From Flavobacterium urumqiense (GTDB lineage: Bacteria > Bacteroidota > Bacteroidia > Flavobacteriales > Flavobacteriaceae): DNA of 64,000 nt. Below are positions 15,755 through 25,678 of the stretch, in pieces. The position numbers were made by a program, and so were the translations under genes. A model generated the notes under the pieces. It did no database searches, was not told where the DNA came from, and worked only from the letters and a program-made list of their open reading frames with translations. Position 1 is the stretch's first letter; the number at the start of each line of letters is the position of its first letter. The stretch is taken from positions 620,001-684,000 of the forward strand of contig NZ_FNVP01000001.1 of NCBI RefSeq assembly GCF_900108015.1, given 5' to 3'.

Positions 15755-17398
15755 ATGGCTTTAAATACGATAAACCCCACAGAAACAGTATCTTGGAATA
15801 AACTTCAATTGCATTATAAAGAATTACAAAAAGCTTCCATGCATGAAATGTTTCAATCTGATACGTTAAGAACAGAAAAATTCAGCTTAAAATGGAATGA
15901 TTTTTTACTTGATTATTCAAAAAACATTATCAATCAGGAAACGATTACTTTACTGCTGGAGTTGGCAAATGAAGTTGGACTTAAAAATGCGATTAAAGAC
16001 TATTTTGAGGGTGCTATAATCAATCAAACTGAAAACAGGGCAGTACTTCACACGGCTTTAAGGGCTAAAGAATCAGCAATTATATATGTTGACGGTAAAA
16101 ATGTAGTTCCTGAAATTTATGATGTAAAAAACAAAATAAAAGCATTTACGAATGAAGTTACTTCTGGTAAAAGAACAGGTTTTACTGGAAAAACTTTTAC
16201 AGATGTTGTAAATATCGGTATTGGTGGGTCAGACTTAGGACCTGCTATGGCGGTTGAAGCATTACAATTTTATAAAAATCATTTAAACGTACATTTTGTA
16301 TCGAATGTTGACGGGGATCATGTAAATGAAATTATTAAAAAATTAAATCCGGAGACGACTCTTTTTGTTATTGTTTCCAAAACATTTACAACACAAGAAA
16401 CATTGACTAATTCTGAAACGATCAGAAAATGGTTTTTAAGATCAGCAAAACAAGAAGATGTTGCCAAACATTTTGTTGCGGTTTCAACCAATATCGCAAA
16501 AGTAACCGAATTCGGAATAAATCCTGACAATATATTTCCTATGTGGGATTGGGTTGGCGGACGTTTTTCTTTATGGAGTGCGGTTGGTCTTACAATTAGC
16601 TTAGCGGTAGGATTTGAAAATTTTGACGAATTATTAAGTGGTGCAAATGAAATGGATGAGCATTTCAAAACTGTTGATTTTGACCAAAATGTCCCAGTGA
16701 TTTTGGCTTTATTAAGTGTTTGGTACAATAATTTTTTTGGAGCCGAAAGCGAAGCTTTGATCCCATATACCCAATATTTGCAAAAATTAGCCCCTTACTT
16801 ACAGCAGGGAACTATGGAAAGCAATGGCAAAAGTGTGGGTAGAGACGGTAAGCCCGTAAATTATCAAACCGGAACCATTATTTGGGGTGAGCCCGGAACT
16901 AATTCTCAGCATGCGTTTTTTCAATTGATTCATCAGGGAACTAAATTGATTCCAACTGATTTTATTGGATACGTAAAACCATTGTATGGAGACAAAGATC
17001 ATCATGATAAATTGATGTCTAACTTTTTTGCACAAACTGAAGCGTTAATGCAAGGAAAATCAAAAGAGCAGGTTCAATCAGAATTTGATAAGCAAGGGCT
17101 CTCCGCTGATAAAGCAAAATTTCTTTTGCCATATAAAGTTTTTACGGGAAACAAACCCACGAACACTATACTAATACAAAAATTGACGCCAAAAACCTTA
17201 GGTTCTTTAATCGCATTATACGAACATAAAATTTTTGTGCAAGGAATTATTTGGAATATTTTTAGTTTTGATCAATGGGGAGTTGAACTTGGAAAACAAT
17301 TAGCAAATTCTATTTTAGAAGAAATTAATACAAAAGAAGTGAAAAATCACGATAGTTCAACTGCATTTTTGTTGAATCATTTTTTGAAGAATAAATAG
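15755..17398 (+). CDS. pgi: Glucose-6-phosphate isomerase
   Basis: This 547-residue glycolytic enzyme interconverts glucose-6-phosphate and fructose-6-phosphate. Recognised segments are [17 protein letters not shown] (phosphate-binding), [33 protein letters not shown] (PGI signature 1 region) and [14 protein letters not shown] [16 protein letters not shown] with the catalytic His. Length matches the long E. coli-type PGI. It is monocistronic: an AT-rich 252-base leader region precedes it and a terminator follows. Start choice is clear, with no earlier ATG in frame. Confidence 0.97.
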   Translation: MALNTINPTETVSWNKLQLHYKELQKASMHEMFQSDTLRTEKFSLKWNDFLLDYSKNIINQETITLLLELANEVGLKNAIKDYFEGAIINQTENRAVLHTALRAKESAIIYVDGKNVVPEIYDVKNKIKAFTNEVTSGKRTGFTGKTFTDVVNIGIGGSDLGPAMAVEALQFYKNHLNVHFVSNVDGDHVNEIIKKLNPETTLFVIVSKTFTTQETLTNSETIRKWFLRSAKQEDVAKHFVAVSTNIAKVTEFGINPDNIFPMWDWVGGRFSLWSAVGLTISLAVGFENFDELLSGANEMDEHFKTVDFDQNVPVILALLSVWYNNFFGAESEALIPYTQYLQKLAPYLQQGTMESNGKSVGRDGKPVNYQTGTIIWGEPGTNSQHAFFQLIHQGTKLIPTDFIGYVKPLYGDKDHHDKLMSNFFAQTEALMQGKSKEQVQSEFDKQGLSADKAKFLLPYKVFTGNKPTNTILIQKLTPKTLGSLIALYEHKIFVQGIIWNIFSFDQWGVELGKQLANSILEEINTKEVKNHDSSTAFLLNHFLKNK

Positions 17399-17711
17399 AT
17401 TATCAGAACAATTTATTGAAAAACCTCAATTTTACTATATGAAATTGGGGTTTTCTCTTTATAAGTGTCTAAATGATAGTTTTTTGATTAATTAAATTTT
17501 GGGATTTTGTTTTTTTTCGAATGTTATTTTTTTATTGTTTCTACAATATAATTTGTATATAAATACAATAAATATAATTTTTTAACAATTTTTACAAGAA
17601 AATCATTTGACAATAATGTGCCTACGTTAAAAACACACTTTATTAACATTGTGTTAACTTTTCAATCTAAAAATGTTATATTTTTGTCAAATATTAATAA
17701 ACTAAACAATA
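17399..17711. other. Intergenic region between pgi and the TonB receptor
   Basis: It holds the pgi terminator and then very AT-rich DNA. TATTTTTG at 17679-17686 is a plausible -7 element for the receptor gene, with no TTG at the expected distance. No gene is seen. Confidence 0.6.
17420..17459 (+). terminator. Rho-independent terminator after pgi
   Basis: A 13-bp stem (AAAACCTCAATTT with AAATTGGGGTTTT, one G-T pair) is followed by TTTTCTCTTT. Confidence 0.75.
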
Positions 17712-20501
17712 ATGACAACAATGAAAAATTGGTTACTCACTGGATTAATGTTTTTGGTAGTTTCAACGGTATTCTCACAAGGAAAAGTTACAGGAACTAT
17801 TACAGATGGTCAAGGTTCTTTACCGGGTGCAAATGTTGCAATTAAAAATACAAACATTGGAGCTTCTGCAGATTTTGACGGTAAATTTTCTATTAATGCT
17901 TCTGTTAAATCAGGAGAGTTAGTTATTTCTTTTATAGGTTTCGAGTCTAAAACAGTTAGATTTTCAGTTGAAAATGGTGCTACAACTAATTTAGGAACGA
18001 TAGTTTTAAATTCCAATAATCAATTGGAAGAAATTGTTGTTAGAAGTAGTGTTATAGATATTGCAAAAGACAGAAAAACACCTGTGGCAGTTTCAACAAT
18101 TAAAGCTGCAGAAATTCAGGAAAAATTAGGATCTCAGGAATTTCCTGAAATTTTAGCGAATACACCTTCAGTATACGCTACTAAATCGGGTGGTGGTTTT
18201 GGAGATTCAAGAATCAATATTCGTGGTTTTGATCAAAGAAACATTGCGGTAATGATCAATGGAATGCCAGTAAATGACATGGAAAACAGTGCGGTTTACT
18301 GGAGTAACTGGGCAGGTTTGTCAGATGTTACTTCTGCAATGCAGGTTCAAAGAGGTTTAGGTTCTTCTAAATTGGCTATTTCTTCTGTAGGAGGAACTAT
18401 CAATATTGTTACAAAAGCTTCTGATATGAAAGAAGGAGGTACAGTAGCATCAACTTTTGGAAATGCTAATTATCTAAAAACACAAGCATCATATTCTACA
18501 GGAAAAATGGGAAATGGATTGTCTGCTTCTGTTTTATTGAGTCAAACGCGTGGTGACGGATATATTGATGGAACTAAATTTCAAGGATACAATTATTTTC
18601 TTGCCCTTGGTTATGAAATCAATAAACAACATGATATCCAATTTACGTTTACAGGTGCTCCTCAATGGCATAATCAAAGATCTGCTGCTCCAACAATTGC
18701 AACTTTTCAGAAATATGGGTCAAATGGAGAGCCTAATACTAAATACAACTCGGACTGGGGTTATTTAAATGGACAAGAGTATAGTTTTAGAACTAACTAT
18801 TATCATAAACCAGTTGGTTCAATCAATTGGGATTGGAAAATAAACGAAACGACTAAATTGTCAACCGTAGTTTACGGATCTTGGGGTCGTGGAGGAGGTT
18901 CTAACGGAGCTGGAGCAATAAGAGGGAATAGATTTTTTGGAGATGCTTTAAAAACAGCAGATGGTTTAATAAATGTTGACTTAATACAAGCTTATAATTC
19001 AGGTCAACCGGTTGTTGTAGGTGGAAACACTGTTACAAGAGCTAAAATAGGCGGAGCATATCAAAATAGTTCTTCTACAGCTAATAACAATACTAATGGT
19101 ATTTCTCAAATCGCTTCAGTTAACTCTCACAACTGGTATGGTGGTGTTATGAACTTAAACAAAAGACTAAATGAAAAATTAGTTTTAGATTTTGGTGTTG
19201 ATGCAAGAACATATAGAGGTATTCATTACCAAGTGTTAAATGATTTATTGGGAGCAAATAGATATTCAGATAATACAGATGTGAATAATGTTAATGCAGC
19301 TAATGCTCAAGTTCCAAGGCTTTTAACTAATACTTATGAAGCAAGACCAAATGCGAATCCTTTTTATAATGGTTCAAATCAAGAAAAAATTAATTTCAAT
19401 AATGACGGTCTGGTTAGATGGTATGGTGCTTTTACTCAATTAGAGTACAGTGCTGATAATCTTACTGCTTTTATCCAAGGAGCGGTTTCTCAGCAAGCTT
19501 TCAAAAGAAATGATTTCTTTAAATATAAAACAACTGATCCTTTATATTCTACAGATTTTGAAAATATTTTAGGAGGAAATGTAAAAGGAGGAGCGAATTA
19601 TAATATTAATGAAAACCATAATGTTTTTGTTAACGCAGGATATTATTCAAAACAACCTTTCTTTAATGCGGTTTATCCTAATAATGCTTCTGTTGTAGCA
19701 GCAAATTTAACTAATGAAAAAATTACTGGATTAGAAGCAGGATACGGTTTCCGTTCAGCTGTTTTCAATGCTAACTTAAACGTTTACCATACTAATTGGA
19801 AAGACAGATACCAAAGATCTACTGACAATTCAATTGATAATCCTGGTGGTTATTATGATTTCTCAGGTATAACAGAAATTCATTCTGGTGTAGAACTTGA
19901 AGCTAATGCGAAAGTTGGTGATCAATTCAAAATAAATGCTATGTTTTCTGCAGGGAAATGGGTTTATAATGGTAATAGTGTTAGCAATAGATATGATAAT
20001 ACGAATAATCCAATTGATGGTGGTACATCAACAACTTTATATTTAGATAAAGTTAAAGTTGGAGATGCAGCTCAAGTTACTGCTTCTTTGGGAGCTTCTT
20101 ATGAAGTTGTTAAAAGAGTTACTTTAGACGCTAATTACAGATATTCTGATAAATTATACGCTTCTATTTCTCCTGGAAACTTTACTTCTGCGACTAATAA
20201 AGGTTCTTTGCAATTGCCTTCTTATGGTTTAATGGATGCTGGTTTCTCATACAAAATGCTCGTAGGCAAAAACAAAGATAATTCAGTAAACTTCAGATTG
20301 AATGTAAACAATGTTTTAGACGAAGTTTACATTGCAGAATCAAGAACTAATATTTTTGCAGATGATAATGTAAGTTCAAGTAATCCAGCATTAGGAACTT
20401 ATGCATCAAACAACAGACTTTATAATGGTGTTGCAAATGCAAATCAAGTTTTCTTCGGTTTTGGAAGAACATGGAACTTTAGTTTACGCTACAATTTCTA
20501 A
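17712..20501 (+). CDS. TonB-dependent outer-membrane receptor with carboxypeptidase-like regulatory domain
   Basis: This 929-residue protein has a signal peptide (to about residue 24), an N-terminal carboxypeptidase-D-regulatory-like beta-sandwich (about 26-112, GKVTGTITDGQGSLPGANV), a plug (about 125-235, INIRGFDQRNIAVMINGMP, GGTINIVTK) and a 22-strand barrel ending in RYNF. Such receptors import bulky ligands with TonB energy. The ligand cannot be read from sequence; no SusD-like partner is adjacent, which argues against a glycan-uptake pair. A second in-frame ATG lies 9 bases downstream. A terminator follows, so it is transcribed alone. Confidence 0.92.
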   Translation: MTTMKNWLLTGLMFLVVSTVFSQGKVTGTITDGQGSLPGANVAIKNTNIGASADFDGKFSINASVKSGELVISFIGFESKTVRFSVENGATTNLGTIVLNSNNQLEEIVVRSSVIDIAKDRKTPVAVSTIKAAEIQEKLGSQEFPEILANTPSVYATKSGGGFGDSRINIRGFDQRNIAVMINGMPVNDMENSAVYWSNWAGLSDVTSAMQVQRGLGSSKLAISSVGGTINIVTKASDMKEGGTVASTFGNANYLKTQASYSTGKMGNGLSASVLLSQTRGDGYIDGTKFQGYNYFLALGYEINKQHDIQFTFTGAPQWHNQRSAAPTIATFQKYGSNGEPNTKYNSDWGYLNGQEYSFRTNYYHKPVGSINWDWKINETTKLSTVVYGSWGRGGGSNGAGAIRGNRFFGDALKTADGLINVDLIQAYNSGQPVVVGGNTVTRAKIGGAYQNSSSTANNNTNGISQIASVNSHNWYGGVMNLNKRLNEKLVLDFGVDARTYRGIHYQVLNDLLGANRYSDNTDVNNVNAANAQVPRLLTNTYEARPNANPFYNGSNQEKINFNNDGLVRWYGAFTQLEYSADNLTAFIQGAVSQQAFKRNDFFKYKTTDPLYSTDFENILGGNVKGGANYNINENHNVFVNAGYYSKQPFFNAVYPNNASVVAANLTNEKITGLEAGYGFRSAVFNANLNVYHTNWKDRYQRSTDNSIDNPGGYYDFSGITEIHSGVELEANAKVGDQFKINAMFSAGKWVYNGNSVSNRYDNTNNPIDGGTSTTLYLDKVKVGDAAQVTASLGASYEVVKRVTLDANYRYSDKLYASISPGNFTSATNKGSLQLPSYGLMDAGFSYKMLVGKNKDNSVNFRLNVNNVLDEVYIAESRTNIFADDNVSSSNPALGTYASNNRLYNGVANANQVFFGFGRTWNFSLRYNF

Positions 20502-20520
20502 AAAATAATTTAGTTAATTA

Positions 20521-20557
20521 AAAACGGCATCTGCTTTTAGCGTGATGCCGTTTTTTT
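20521..20557 (+). terminator. Rho-independent terminator after the TonB receptor
   Basis: A 10-bp stem (AAAACGGCAT/ATGCCGTTTT) ends in a T run. Confidence 0.8.
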
Positions 20558-20599
20558 ATGCCTTTTTTTCTTATATTTGTTAAAACAAAAACAAGTTAT

Positions 20600-21022
20600 A
20601 TGTACGAATTTATTCAAAAATTTCATTCTGGTTGGGCTTATTTAGCACTTTTAGTATTAGTTGTTGCGGTGGTTAATTCATTTGTAGGAATGTTTTCCAA
20701 AAAAGAATTTACTGCAAAAGATAGAAAAATTGCGCTGTTTGGATTAATAGGGATACATACACAATTATTGATAGGCTTGATTTTATATTTTGTTTCTCCT
20801 TTAGGTTTTGCATCTTTTGGGCAAATGTCAGATAAGGCATTACGACTAACTTCGTTAGAACATCCGTTAATCAACATCATTGGGGTTGCGTTGATTACGA
20901 TAGGGTGGTCTAAGCATAAAAAGATGGTGACAAGTGAATCAAAATTTAAAACTTTTTCTATTTTTTACGGTTTAGGACTGCTTCTTATTTTGAGTAGAAT
21001 TCCATGGTCTATGTGGTTTTAA
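20600..21022 (+). CDS. Small four-helix membrane protein (cytochrome b-like annotation in relatives)
   Basis: This 140-residue protein has four hydrophobic segments (about 10-32, 42-65, 85-105, 118-136). It contains His in QKFHSGWAYL, GIHTQLLIG and SLEHPLINIIGV, which could serve as haem ligands, and ends LSRIPWSMWF. As I recall, Flavobacterium relatives are labelled cytochrome B; the histidine placement fits but does not prove haem binding. ATG at 20600 starts MYEFIQKFHSG; an upstream in-frame extension would run into the preceding terminator. A TATATTTG -7-like element lies at 20572-20579. A terminator follows. Confidence 0.6.
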   Translation: MYEFIQKFHSGWAYLALLVLVVAVVNSFVGMFSKKEFTAKDRKIALFGLIGIHTQLLIGLILYFVSPLGFASFGQMSDKALRLTSLEHPLINIIGVALITIGWSKHKKMVTSESKFKTFSIFYGLGLLLILSRIPWSMWF

Positions 21023-21031
21023 AAATCTGTT

Positions 21032-21060
21032 AAAGCTCTAGAAATAGAGCTTTTTTTTTA
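21032..21060 (+). terminator. Rho-independent terminator
   Basis: The stem AAAGCTCTA/TAGAGCTTT closes a GAAA loop and is followed by a long T run. Confidence 0.85.
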
Positions 21061-21105
21061 TCTAGGTATGGTTTTTGTAAATAGGGTTAACTAAAATAAG
21101 AATAA

Positions 21106-21588
21106 ATGAGAAAATTAATTACATTATTTTTTTTACTAGCAATTATAGGTTTAGTCAGCAGTCAAAGCAGCGGTTCAAATAAACAAAAAGCTTTTGTTCA
21201 AAAGGATACTATTAAGAAAAGTAAAATGGTGCTTGGCCGTCAGGAAATTATTTCAGATACTTTACTACTAGAGAACGGCAAATTTAAAATCTATAAGACA
21301 GAGGCTCATGCTTCGTATTATGCTGATAAATTTAACGGAAAAAGAACAACAAGCGGCAGGAAATTCGATAATAATAAATATACTGCAGCCCATAAAAAAT
21401 TGCCTTTCGGAACAAAAGTAAAAGTGACTAACGAAGCTAATGGTAAATCAGTTATTGTAGAAATCACAGATAGAGGTCCGTTTGTAAAGTCAAGAGAAAT
21501 TGATTTATCAAAAAGAGCTTTTAAGGATATTGCTTCCCGTAAAGACGATGGAGGAATGAAAGTTACGATTGCAGTTTTGAATAATTAA
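21106..21588 (+). CDS. RlpA-like double-psi beta-barrel exported protein
   Basis: This 160-residue protein has a signal peptide (about 1-20) and a C-terminal double-psi beta-barrel (about 65-158). ASYYADKFNGKRTTSGRKFD, KLPFGTKVKVTN and ITDRGPFVKSREIDLS are the classic RlpA signatures, and the Asp in TDRGP matches the catalytic residue of RlpA lytic transglycosylases acting on denuded glycan strands. It lacks the SPOR domain of the E. coli protein, so septal targeting would need another mechanism. Probably periplasmic. It converges on the CYTH gene with no space for a terminator. Confidence 0.87.
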   Translation: MRKLITLFFLLAIIGLVSSQSSGSNKQKAFVQKDTIKKSKMVLGRQEIISDTLLLENGKFKIYKTEAHASYYADKFNGKRTTSGRKFDNNKYTAAHKKLPFGTKVKVTNEANGKSVIVEITDRGPFVKSREIDLSKRAFKDIASRKDDGGMKVTIAVLNN

Positions 21589-21589
21589 A

Positions 21590-22057
21590 TCACCATTTTT
21601 TGTAGGGATGATTACTTAGATAAGAATTATAATAACGTTTGTCTTTTGTGACTTCTTCTCCTAACCAATTTGGTTTATTGAAGGTTTCAGTTTCAAAATC
21701 AAGTTCGATTTCGGCGATAATCAAGCCTTCGTTTTCTGCATAAAATTCGTCGACTTCAAAAATATGATTGTCTATTTTTATTTCAAAGCGAGTTTTGTCA
21801 ATAACTCCTTCTTCACACAAAAGCAGTAGTTTTTTGGCTTCATCAACAGGAATTTCTTTTTCCCATTCAAAACGAGACATTCCGGTATCGTTAGATAAGC
21901 CTTTTATGGTTAAATAGCTTTTGTCTCCTTTAATGCGCACTCTTACCGTGCGTTCAGGAACTGTGCTTAGATAGCCTTGCGTAATACGATTTTTATTAAA
22001 AGCCGCAACCTTAAATGAATTGTTTAAAACCAGGAATTTCTTTTCTATTTCTATCAT
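21590..22057 (-). CDS. CYTH-domain protein (inorganic triphosphatase/adenylate cyclase-like fold)
   Basis: This 155-residue single-domain protein has the N-terminal ExExK signature (EIEKKF), followed by the RVRIKGDKSYLTIKG and FEWEKEIP segments that line the triphosphate tunnel, and later VDEFYAENEGLIIAEIE with paired acidic metal ligands. Family members hydrolyse inorganic triphosphate or act on nucleotides; small bacterial stand-alone forms are most likely triphosphatases. A second ATG two codons upstream (22063) is possible; I prefer the one placing the motif directly at the N-terminus as in relatives. It faces the rlpA-like gene with a one-base gap. Confidence 0.85.
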   Translation of the reverse strand: MIEIEKKFLVLNNSFKVAAFNKNRITQGYLSTVPERTVRVRIKGDKSYLTIKGLSNDTGMSRFEWEKEIPVDEAKKLLLLCEEGVIDKTRFEIKIDNHIFEVDEFYAENEGLIIAEIELDFETETFNKPNWLGEEVTKDKRYYNSYLSNHPYKKW

Positions 22058-22363
22058 TTTCATGCGCTAAACTTATTTTAATATTTTAAATTGTTCCATT
22101 CTTCATTTTAGGGCCAATAATTTGGATTCAAATAAAAAACAGTTTAATCCTAGATTTCCATTGCAGCATGGGCTAATATTATATTTCAAAGATATTGATA
22201 TTCTCTGGATGATTAATAATCATGCCCCTATTAAATCTGCAATTACTTTCGTCTCACTGATTTTTATAATTCCCTATTTTAACTTCAAGAATTGCTTTTT
22301 ATGATGAAGTTAATGAAAGTTAATAGACCAAATTGTACTTTTACAAAAAAGGAGACTACTAAA
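22058..22363. other. Intergenic region upstream of the membrane recombinase-family gene
   Basis: About 300 AT-rich bases between divergent genes. Open frames within it are short and have no recognisable content. I see no clear TTG/TAnnTTTG promoter. Confidence 0.5.
22351..22363 (+). promoter_or_regulatory. Shine-Dalgarno-like GGAG before the recombinase-family gene
   Basis: GGAG at 22351-22354 lies 9 bases before ATG 22364. This is uncommon in this window and it decides the start among several upstream ATGs. Confidence 0.45.
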
Positions 22364-24445
22364 ATGAGATTATTTTTCAAGACAAAATCCAAACCTACTT
22401 TCTCGGAATTATTAACTTCTTGTTTTGATGACAGTCAGTCTTGGCGTAACAGAGAGGATGATTTAGAAGCCCTAGTAACCTTAGTTGAACTCATTCGACC
22501 TTCAAAAATCAAGAAATTACAAACAGTCGACTTACAGGAAATTATTTCTTTTTTAAAAGAAAATGATTCTTGCCGTACGCAGTTTTCTATTTATATAAAA
22601 GAAATTTTAAGAGGTAAAAAATTTAGTAAGATCCTTTCTGATGCAGCTATACTGCAAGATGTTGATTTTATTTTTGAAGTTAAAAAAAGGATTTTCTCTA
22701 AATTTTTACCATATCAGCCACAAAAAAACACTTTAGAATATGTTCTGAACCAAGTGTTTTATAATCGGGATGACGCGCTTTGGATTAATAGAATACAATC
22801 CAATCAATTAGGTGAATTATATACACTTTTAGAATTTAAATCAATTTATGAAACCGCAGCCGCTAACACAAATTTGTCAGAGCTGTTGATTGCTATGTCT
22901 TTACTAACGCAACGAATTAGTGGACGCGCTATGGAAACCGATGTACTTAAGATGGTGCCGGAGTTTGATGATTTTGAAAGTCCGTTTGGTGCTTTTGAAA
23001 AAGAATTACTTCAAATTGGGGATAAAATTAGAAACTCTGATTTGCATTATATAAAACCGGATAATTTGTCGTATGCACAGGTACTGGTACTACATAAACA
23101 GTGCGAGGCCTTTGTTGATAAGGCATTCCATAATAGTTCTAAATATGGAATTTCGCTTCGAGTAAATCAGAATTTATTGAAAATCAGACAACAATTAGAT
23201 AGATTAAAACATTTAATTCCACTTTTAATAGTTGATAAACAGCAGGATATCAAAGCGAACGGAATTGCTTTGGCTTTGCAATTAATAAGATACAATTGTT
23301 ATAAAAATAATGTTAGGAAATTTATTGGAGAAAGTACACAGTTGATTTCTTATGAAATAACGCAACATACGGCAAAAACAGGAGAACATTACATTACAGA
23401 AACGCGAAGCGAATATTTTAAAATGTTTCGAACTGCAATGGGAGGAGGATTTATTGTGGGTATAATGTGCATAATTAAAGTATTGCTTTCTAAAGTGGAT
23501 GCAAGTTTTTTTGGGCATGCCTTTCTTTATAGTATGAATTATGCTTTTGGATTTATTGTCATTTATCTTTTGGGATTTACTTTGGCAACTAAACAACCAG
23601 CTATGACTGCTGCTGCTTTAATAAAAGCGCTGGAAGAGGGAGAGATAAAACAAGGGAAAGATTCTGAAAAATATCAAGCGTTTGCCATTCTTTTTGCGCG
23701 TGTTTTTCGGTCTCAGTTTATAGCTTTTGTGGGGAATGTTATTATGGCTTTTCCTATTTCATTACTTGGGATCTGGTTGATTGATTATACTTTAGACTAT
23801 AATATTGCAGCAACAAAATGGAAAAATTTACTCGTTGATTTAAGTCCTATTCATTCCTTAGCGATTCTTCATTCAGCTATTGCTGGTGTGTTTTTGTTTT
23901 TATCGGGAATCATTTCAGGAAGTGTTGCCAATAGAGATAAACATAATCAGGTTTATTTTCGAATAGCAGAACATCCTGGATTAAAGAGGAGTTTTGGGAA
24001 ATTACGCACACTGAAATTGGCAAAGCTTTATGAAAAAAGATGGGCAGGAATTATATCTAATTTCTGGTTTGGTATTTTCATGGGAAGTATTGGTTCAATT
24101 GGATTATTTTTAGGATTAAATCTGGATATTAGACATATTACTTTTGCCAGCGGAAATTTGGCTTTAGGTCTGTATGGAGCAAATTATGCGATTAGTAATT
24201 CTATGTTATTTTGGGGTATTTTTGGAATTGGTATTATTGGATTAGTGAATTTTATGGTGAGTTTTAGTCTGTCTTTGGGTTTAGCATTCCGTTCAAGAGC
24301 TATTTCTGTATTCGAGTTAAAATTCGTAACGGCTTCTATTTGGAAACATTTTAAAGCAAGGCCAATTAGTTTCTTTTTTCCGACAGAAAAGAAAATTAAA
24401 TCAGTAACGGTTGAAAACTACTTAAATACAGAGAAAAAGGAGTAA
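22364..24445 (+). CDS. Membrane protein of the so-called site-specific recombinase family
   Basis: This 693-residue protein has an N-terminal soluble helical half (about 1-330) and a C-terminal half with about six hydrophobic segments (for example GFIVGIMCIIKVLL, IAFVGNVIMAFPISLLGIW, FWFGIFMGSIGSIGLFLG and GIFGIGIIGLVNFMV). It resembles proteins named site-specific recombinase (Gcr type), but no tyrosine- or serine-recombinase active site is visible and the membrane half argues against that function. The GxxxG-rich helices and SGSVANRDK loop are noteworthy. I would call it an inner-membrane protein of unknown role. No mobile-element features surround it. Confidence 0.68.
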   Translation: MRLFFKTKSKPTFSELLTSCFDDSQSWRNREDDLEALVTLVELIRPSKIKKLQTVDLQEIISFLKENDSCRTQFSIYIKEILRGKKFSKILSDAAILQDVDFIFEVKKRIFSKFLPYQPQKNTLEYVLNQVFYNRDDALWINRIQSNQLGELYTLLEFKSIYETAAANTNLSELLIAMSLLTQRISGRAMETDVLKMVPEFDDFESPFGAFEKELLQIGDKIRNSDLHYIKPDNLSYAQVLVLHKQCEAFVDKAFHNSSKYGISLRVNQNLLKIRQQLDRLKHLIPLLIVDKQQDIKANGIALALQLIRYNCYKNNVRKFIGESTQLISYEITQHTAKTGEHYITETRSEYFKMFRTAMGGGFIVGIMCIIKVLLSKVDASFFGHAFLYSMNYAFGFIVIYLLGFTLATKQPAMTAAALIKALEEGEIKQGKDSEKYQAFAILFARVFRSQFIAFVGNVIMAFPISLLGIWLIDYTLDYNIAATKWKNLLVDLSPIHSLAILHSAIAGVFLFLSGIISGSVANRDKHNQVYFRIAEHPGLKRSFGKLRTLKLAKLYEKRWAGIISNFWFGIFMGSIGSIGLFLGLNLDIRHITFASGNLALGLYGANYAISNSMLFWGIFGIGIIGLVNFMVSFSLSLGLAFRSRAISVFELKFVTASIWKHFKARPISFFFPTEKKIKSVTVENYLNTEKKE

Positions 24446-24499
24446 TTTTTAAGTAATTTGTAAATAATGCCGTAAGACTACAGCGATAATTGGAATACT

Positions 24500-25582
24500 A
24501 TGCAAGTTTTAAATCCAAATAGAAAAATCATACACATCGATATGGATGCTTTCTACGCTTCAGTAGAGCAAATGGATAATCCTTTATTGAGAGGCAAACC
24601 TGTTGCTGTTGGTGGTTCCGAAAATCGAGGTGTTGTGGCTGCTGCAAGTTATGAAGCAAGGAAATTTGGTGTTCGGAGTGCTTTAAGTGGAGTGTTGGCA
24701 AAAAAATACTGCCCGGAACTTATTTTCGTCAAACCACGATTTGACAGGTATAAGGAAATTTCAAATATAATTCGAAAAATTTTTCATGAATATACGGATT
24801 TAGTAGAACCACTTTCCCTTGATGAAGCCTATTTAGACGTGACCAAAAACAAAAAAGGGAATCCAAGTGCTTCTTTATTGGCGCAAGAAATCCGATTACG
24901 TATTCTTAGTGAAACGGGATTAACGGCTTCGGCTGGAATATCAGTTAATAAGTTTGTTGCAAAAATAGCCAGTGATTATAACAAACCTAATGGTCAAAAG
25001 ACAGTTAGTCCAGATGAAGTTATTTCTTTTCTGGAAGATTTGCCTATTAGGAAATTTTATGGAGTAGGAAAAGTGACTACCGAAAAAATGTATCAACTAG
25101 GAATTTTTACCGGAGTGGATTTAAAAAGTAAGCCATTAAATTTTCTGGAGAAAAATTTTGGAAAATCAGGAACTTTTTACTTTAATGTGGTGCGAGGTAT
25201 TCATAATAGTGAGGTAAAAGCGGATCGAATAACCAAATCAGTTGCCGCCGAGCATACTTTTGAAGTCAATCTTTCCTCAGAAATATTCATGATGGAAAAA
25301 TTAGAAAGCATCGCGATTGGACTGGAAAAACGATTAAAAAAATACAATGTTGCTGGTAAAACAGTCACATTAAAAATAAAATATAGTGATTTTTCCCAAC
25401 AAACCAGAAGTAAAACCCTACCTTATTTTATTTCAGATAAAGGACTGATTTTAGAAATTGTAGAAGAACTTTTGTTTCAAGAACGAATGAAAGATTCCGT
25501 GCGATTACTGGGAATTTCATTAAGCAATTTGAATACAGAAGAAAAAAAATTTCTTGTAGTACAGCTAAAATTTGCTTTTTAA
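24500..25582 (+). CDS. dinB: DNA polymerase IV (Y-family translesion polymerase)
   Basis: This 360-residue error-prone polymerase copies past damaged bases. IHIDMDAFYASVEQ carries the first metal-binding Asp and steric-gate region, and LSLDEAYLDVT carries the catalytic Asp-Glu pair. TASAGISVNKFVAKIASDYNKPNG is the conserved palm/thumb segment, and the helix-hairpin-helix IRKFYGVGKVTTEKMYQLGI follows. The little-finger domain ends near residue 350. There is no obvious C-terminal clamp-binding motif beyond VVQLKFAF. It starts 54 bases after the upstream gene and may be co-transcribed. No LexA box was recognised. Confidence 0.95.
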   Translation: MQVLNPNRKIIHIDMDAFYASVEQMDNPLLRGKPVAVGGSENRGVVAAASYEARKFGVRSALSGVLAKKYCPELIFVKPRFDRYKEISNIIRKIFHEYTDLVEPLSLDEAYLDVTKNKKGNPSASLLAQEIRLRILSETGLTASAGISVNKFVAKIASDYNKPNGQKTVSPDEVISFLEDLPIRKFYGVGKVTTEKMYQLGIFTGVDLKSKPLNFLEKNFGKSGTFYFNVVRGIHNSEVKADRITKSVAAEHTFEVNLSSEIFMMEKLESIAIGLEKRLKKYNVAGKTVTLKIKYSDFSQQTRSKTLPYFISDKGLILEIVEELLFQERMKDSVRLLGISLSNLNTEEKKFLVVQLKFAF

Positions 25583-25678
25583 TTCGAAAAAAAGCTCGTT
25601 CAACAATGGTTAAAACTGTAAAATTCTTTCTCTTTTTTTATAAAAAAAATTACATTTGACGCATCTAATTAAAAAGTC

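Noticed and set aside
17712..20501. TonB receptor as the SusC half of a polysaccharide utilisation locus
   Set aside because: No SusD-like lipoprotein or glycoside hydrolase is adjacent; the next gene is a small membrane protein after a terminator.
22122..22304. 60-codon plus-strand ORF before the recombinase-family gene
   Set aside because: No ATG start, no domain and composition like intergenic DNA.
22364..24445. Recombinase-family gene as evidence of a mobile element
   Set aside because: No inverted repeats, transposase, integrase active site or phage genes nearby; it sits among housekeeping genes and is mainly a membrane protein.
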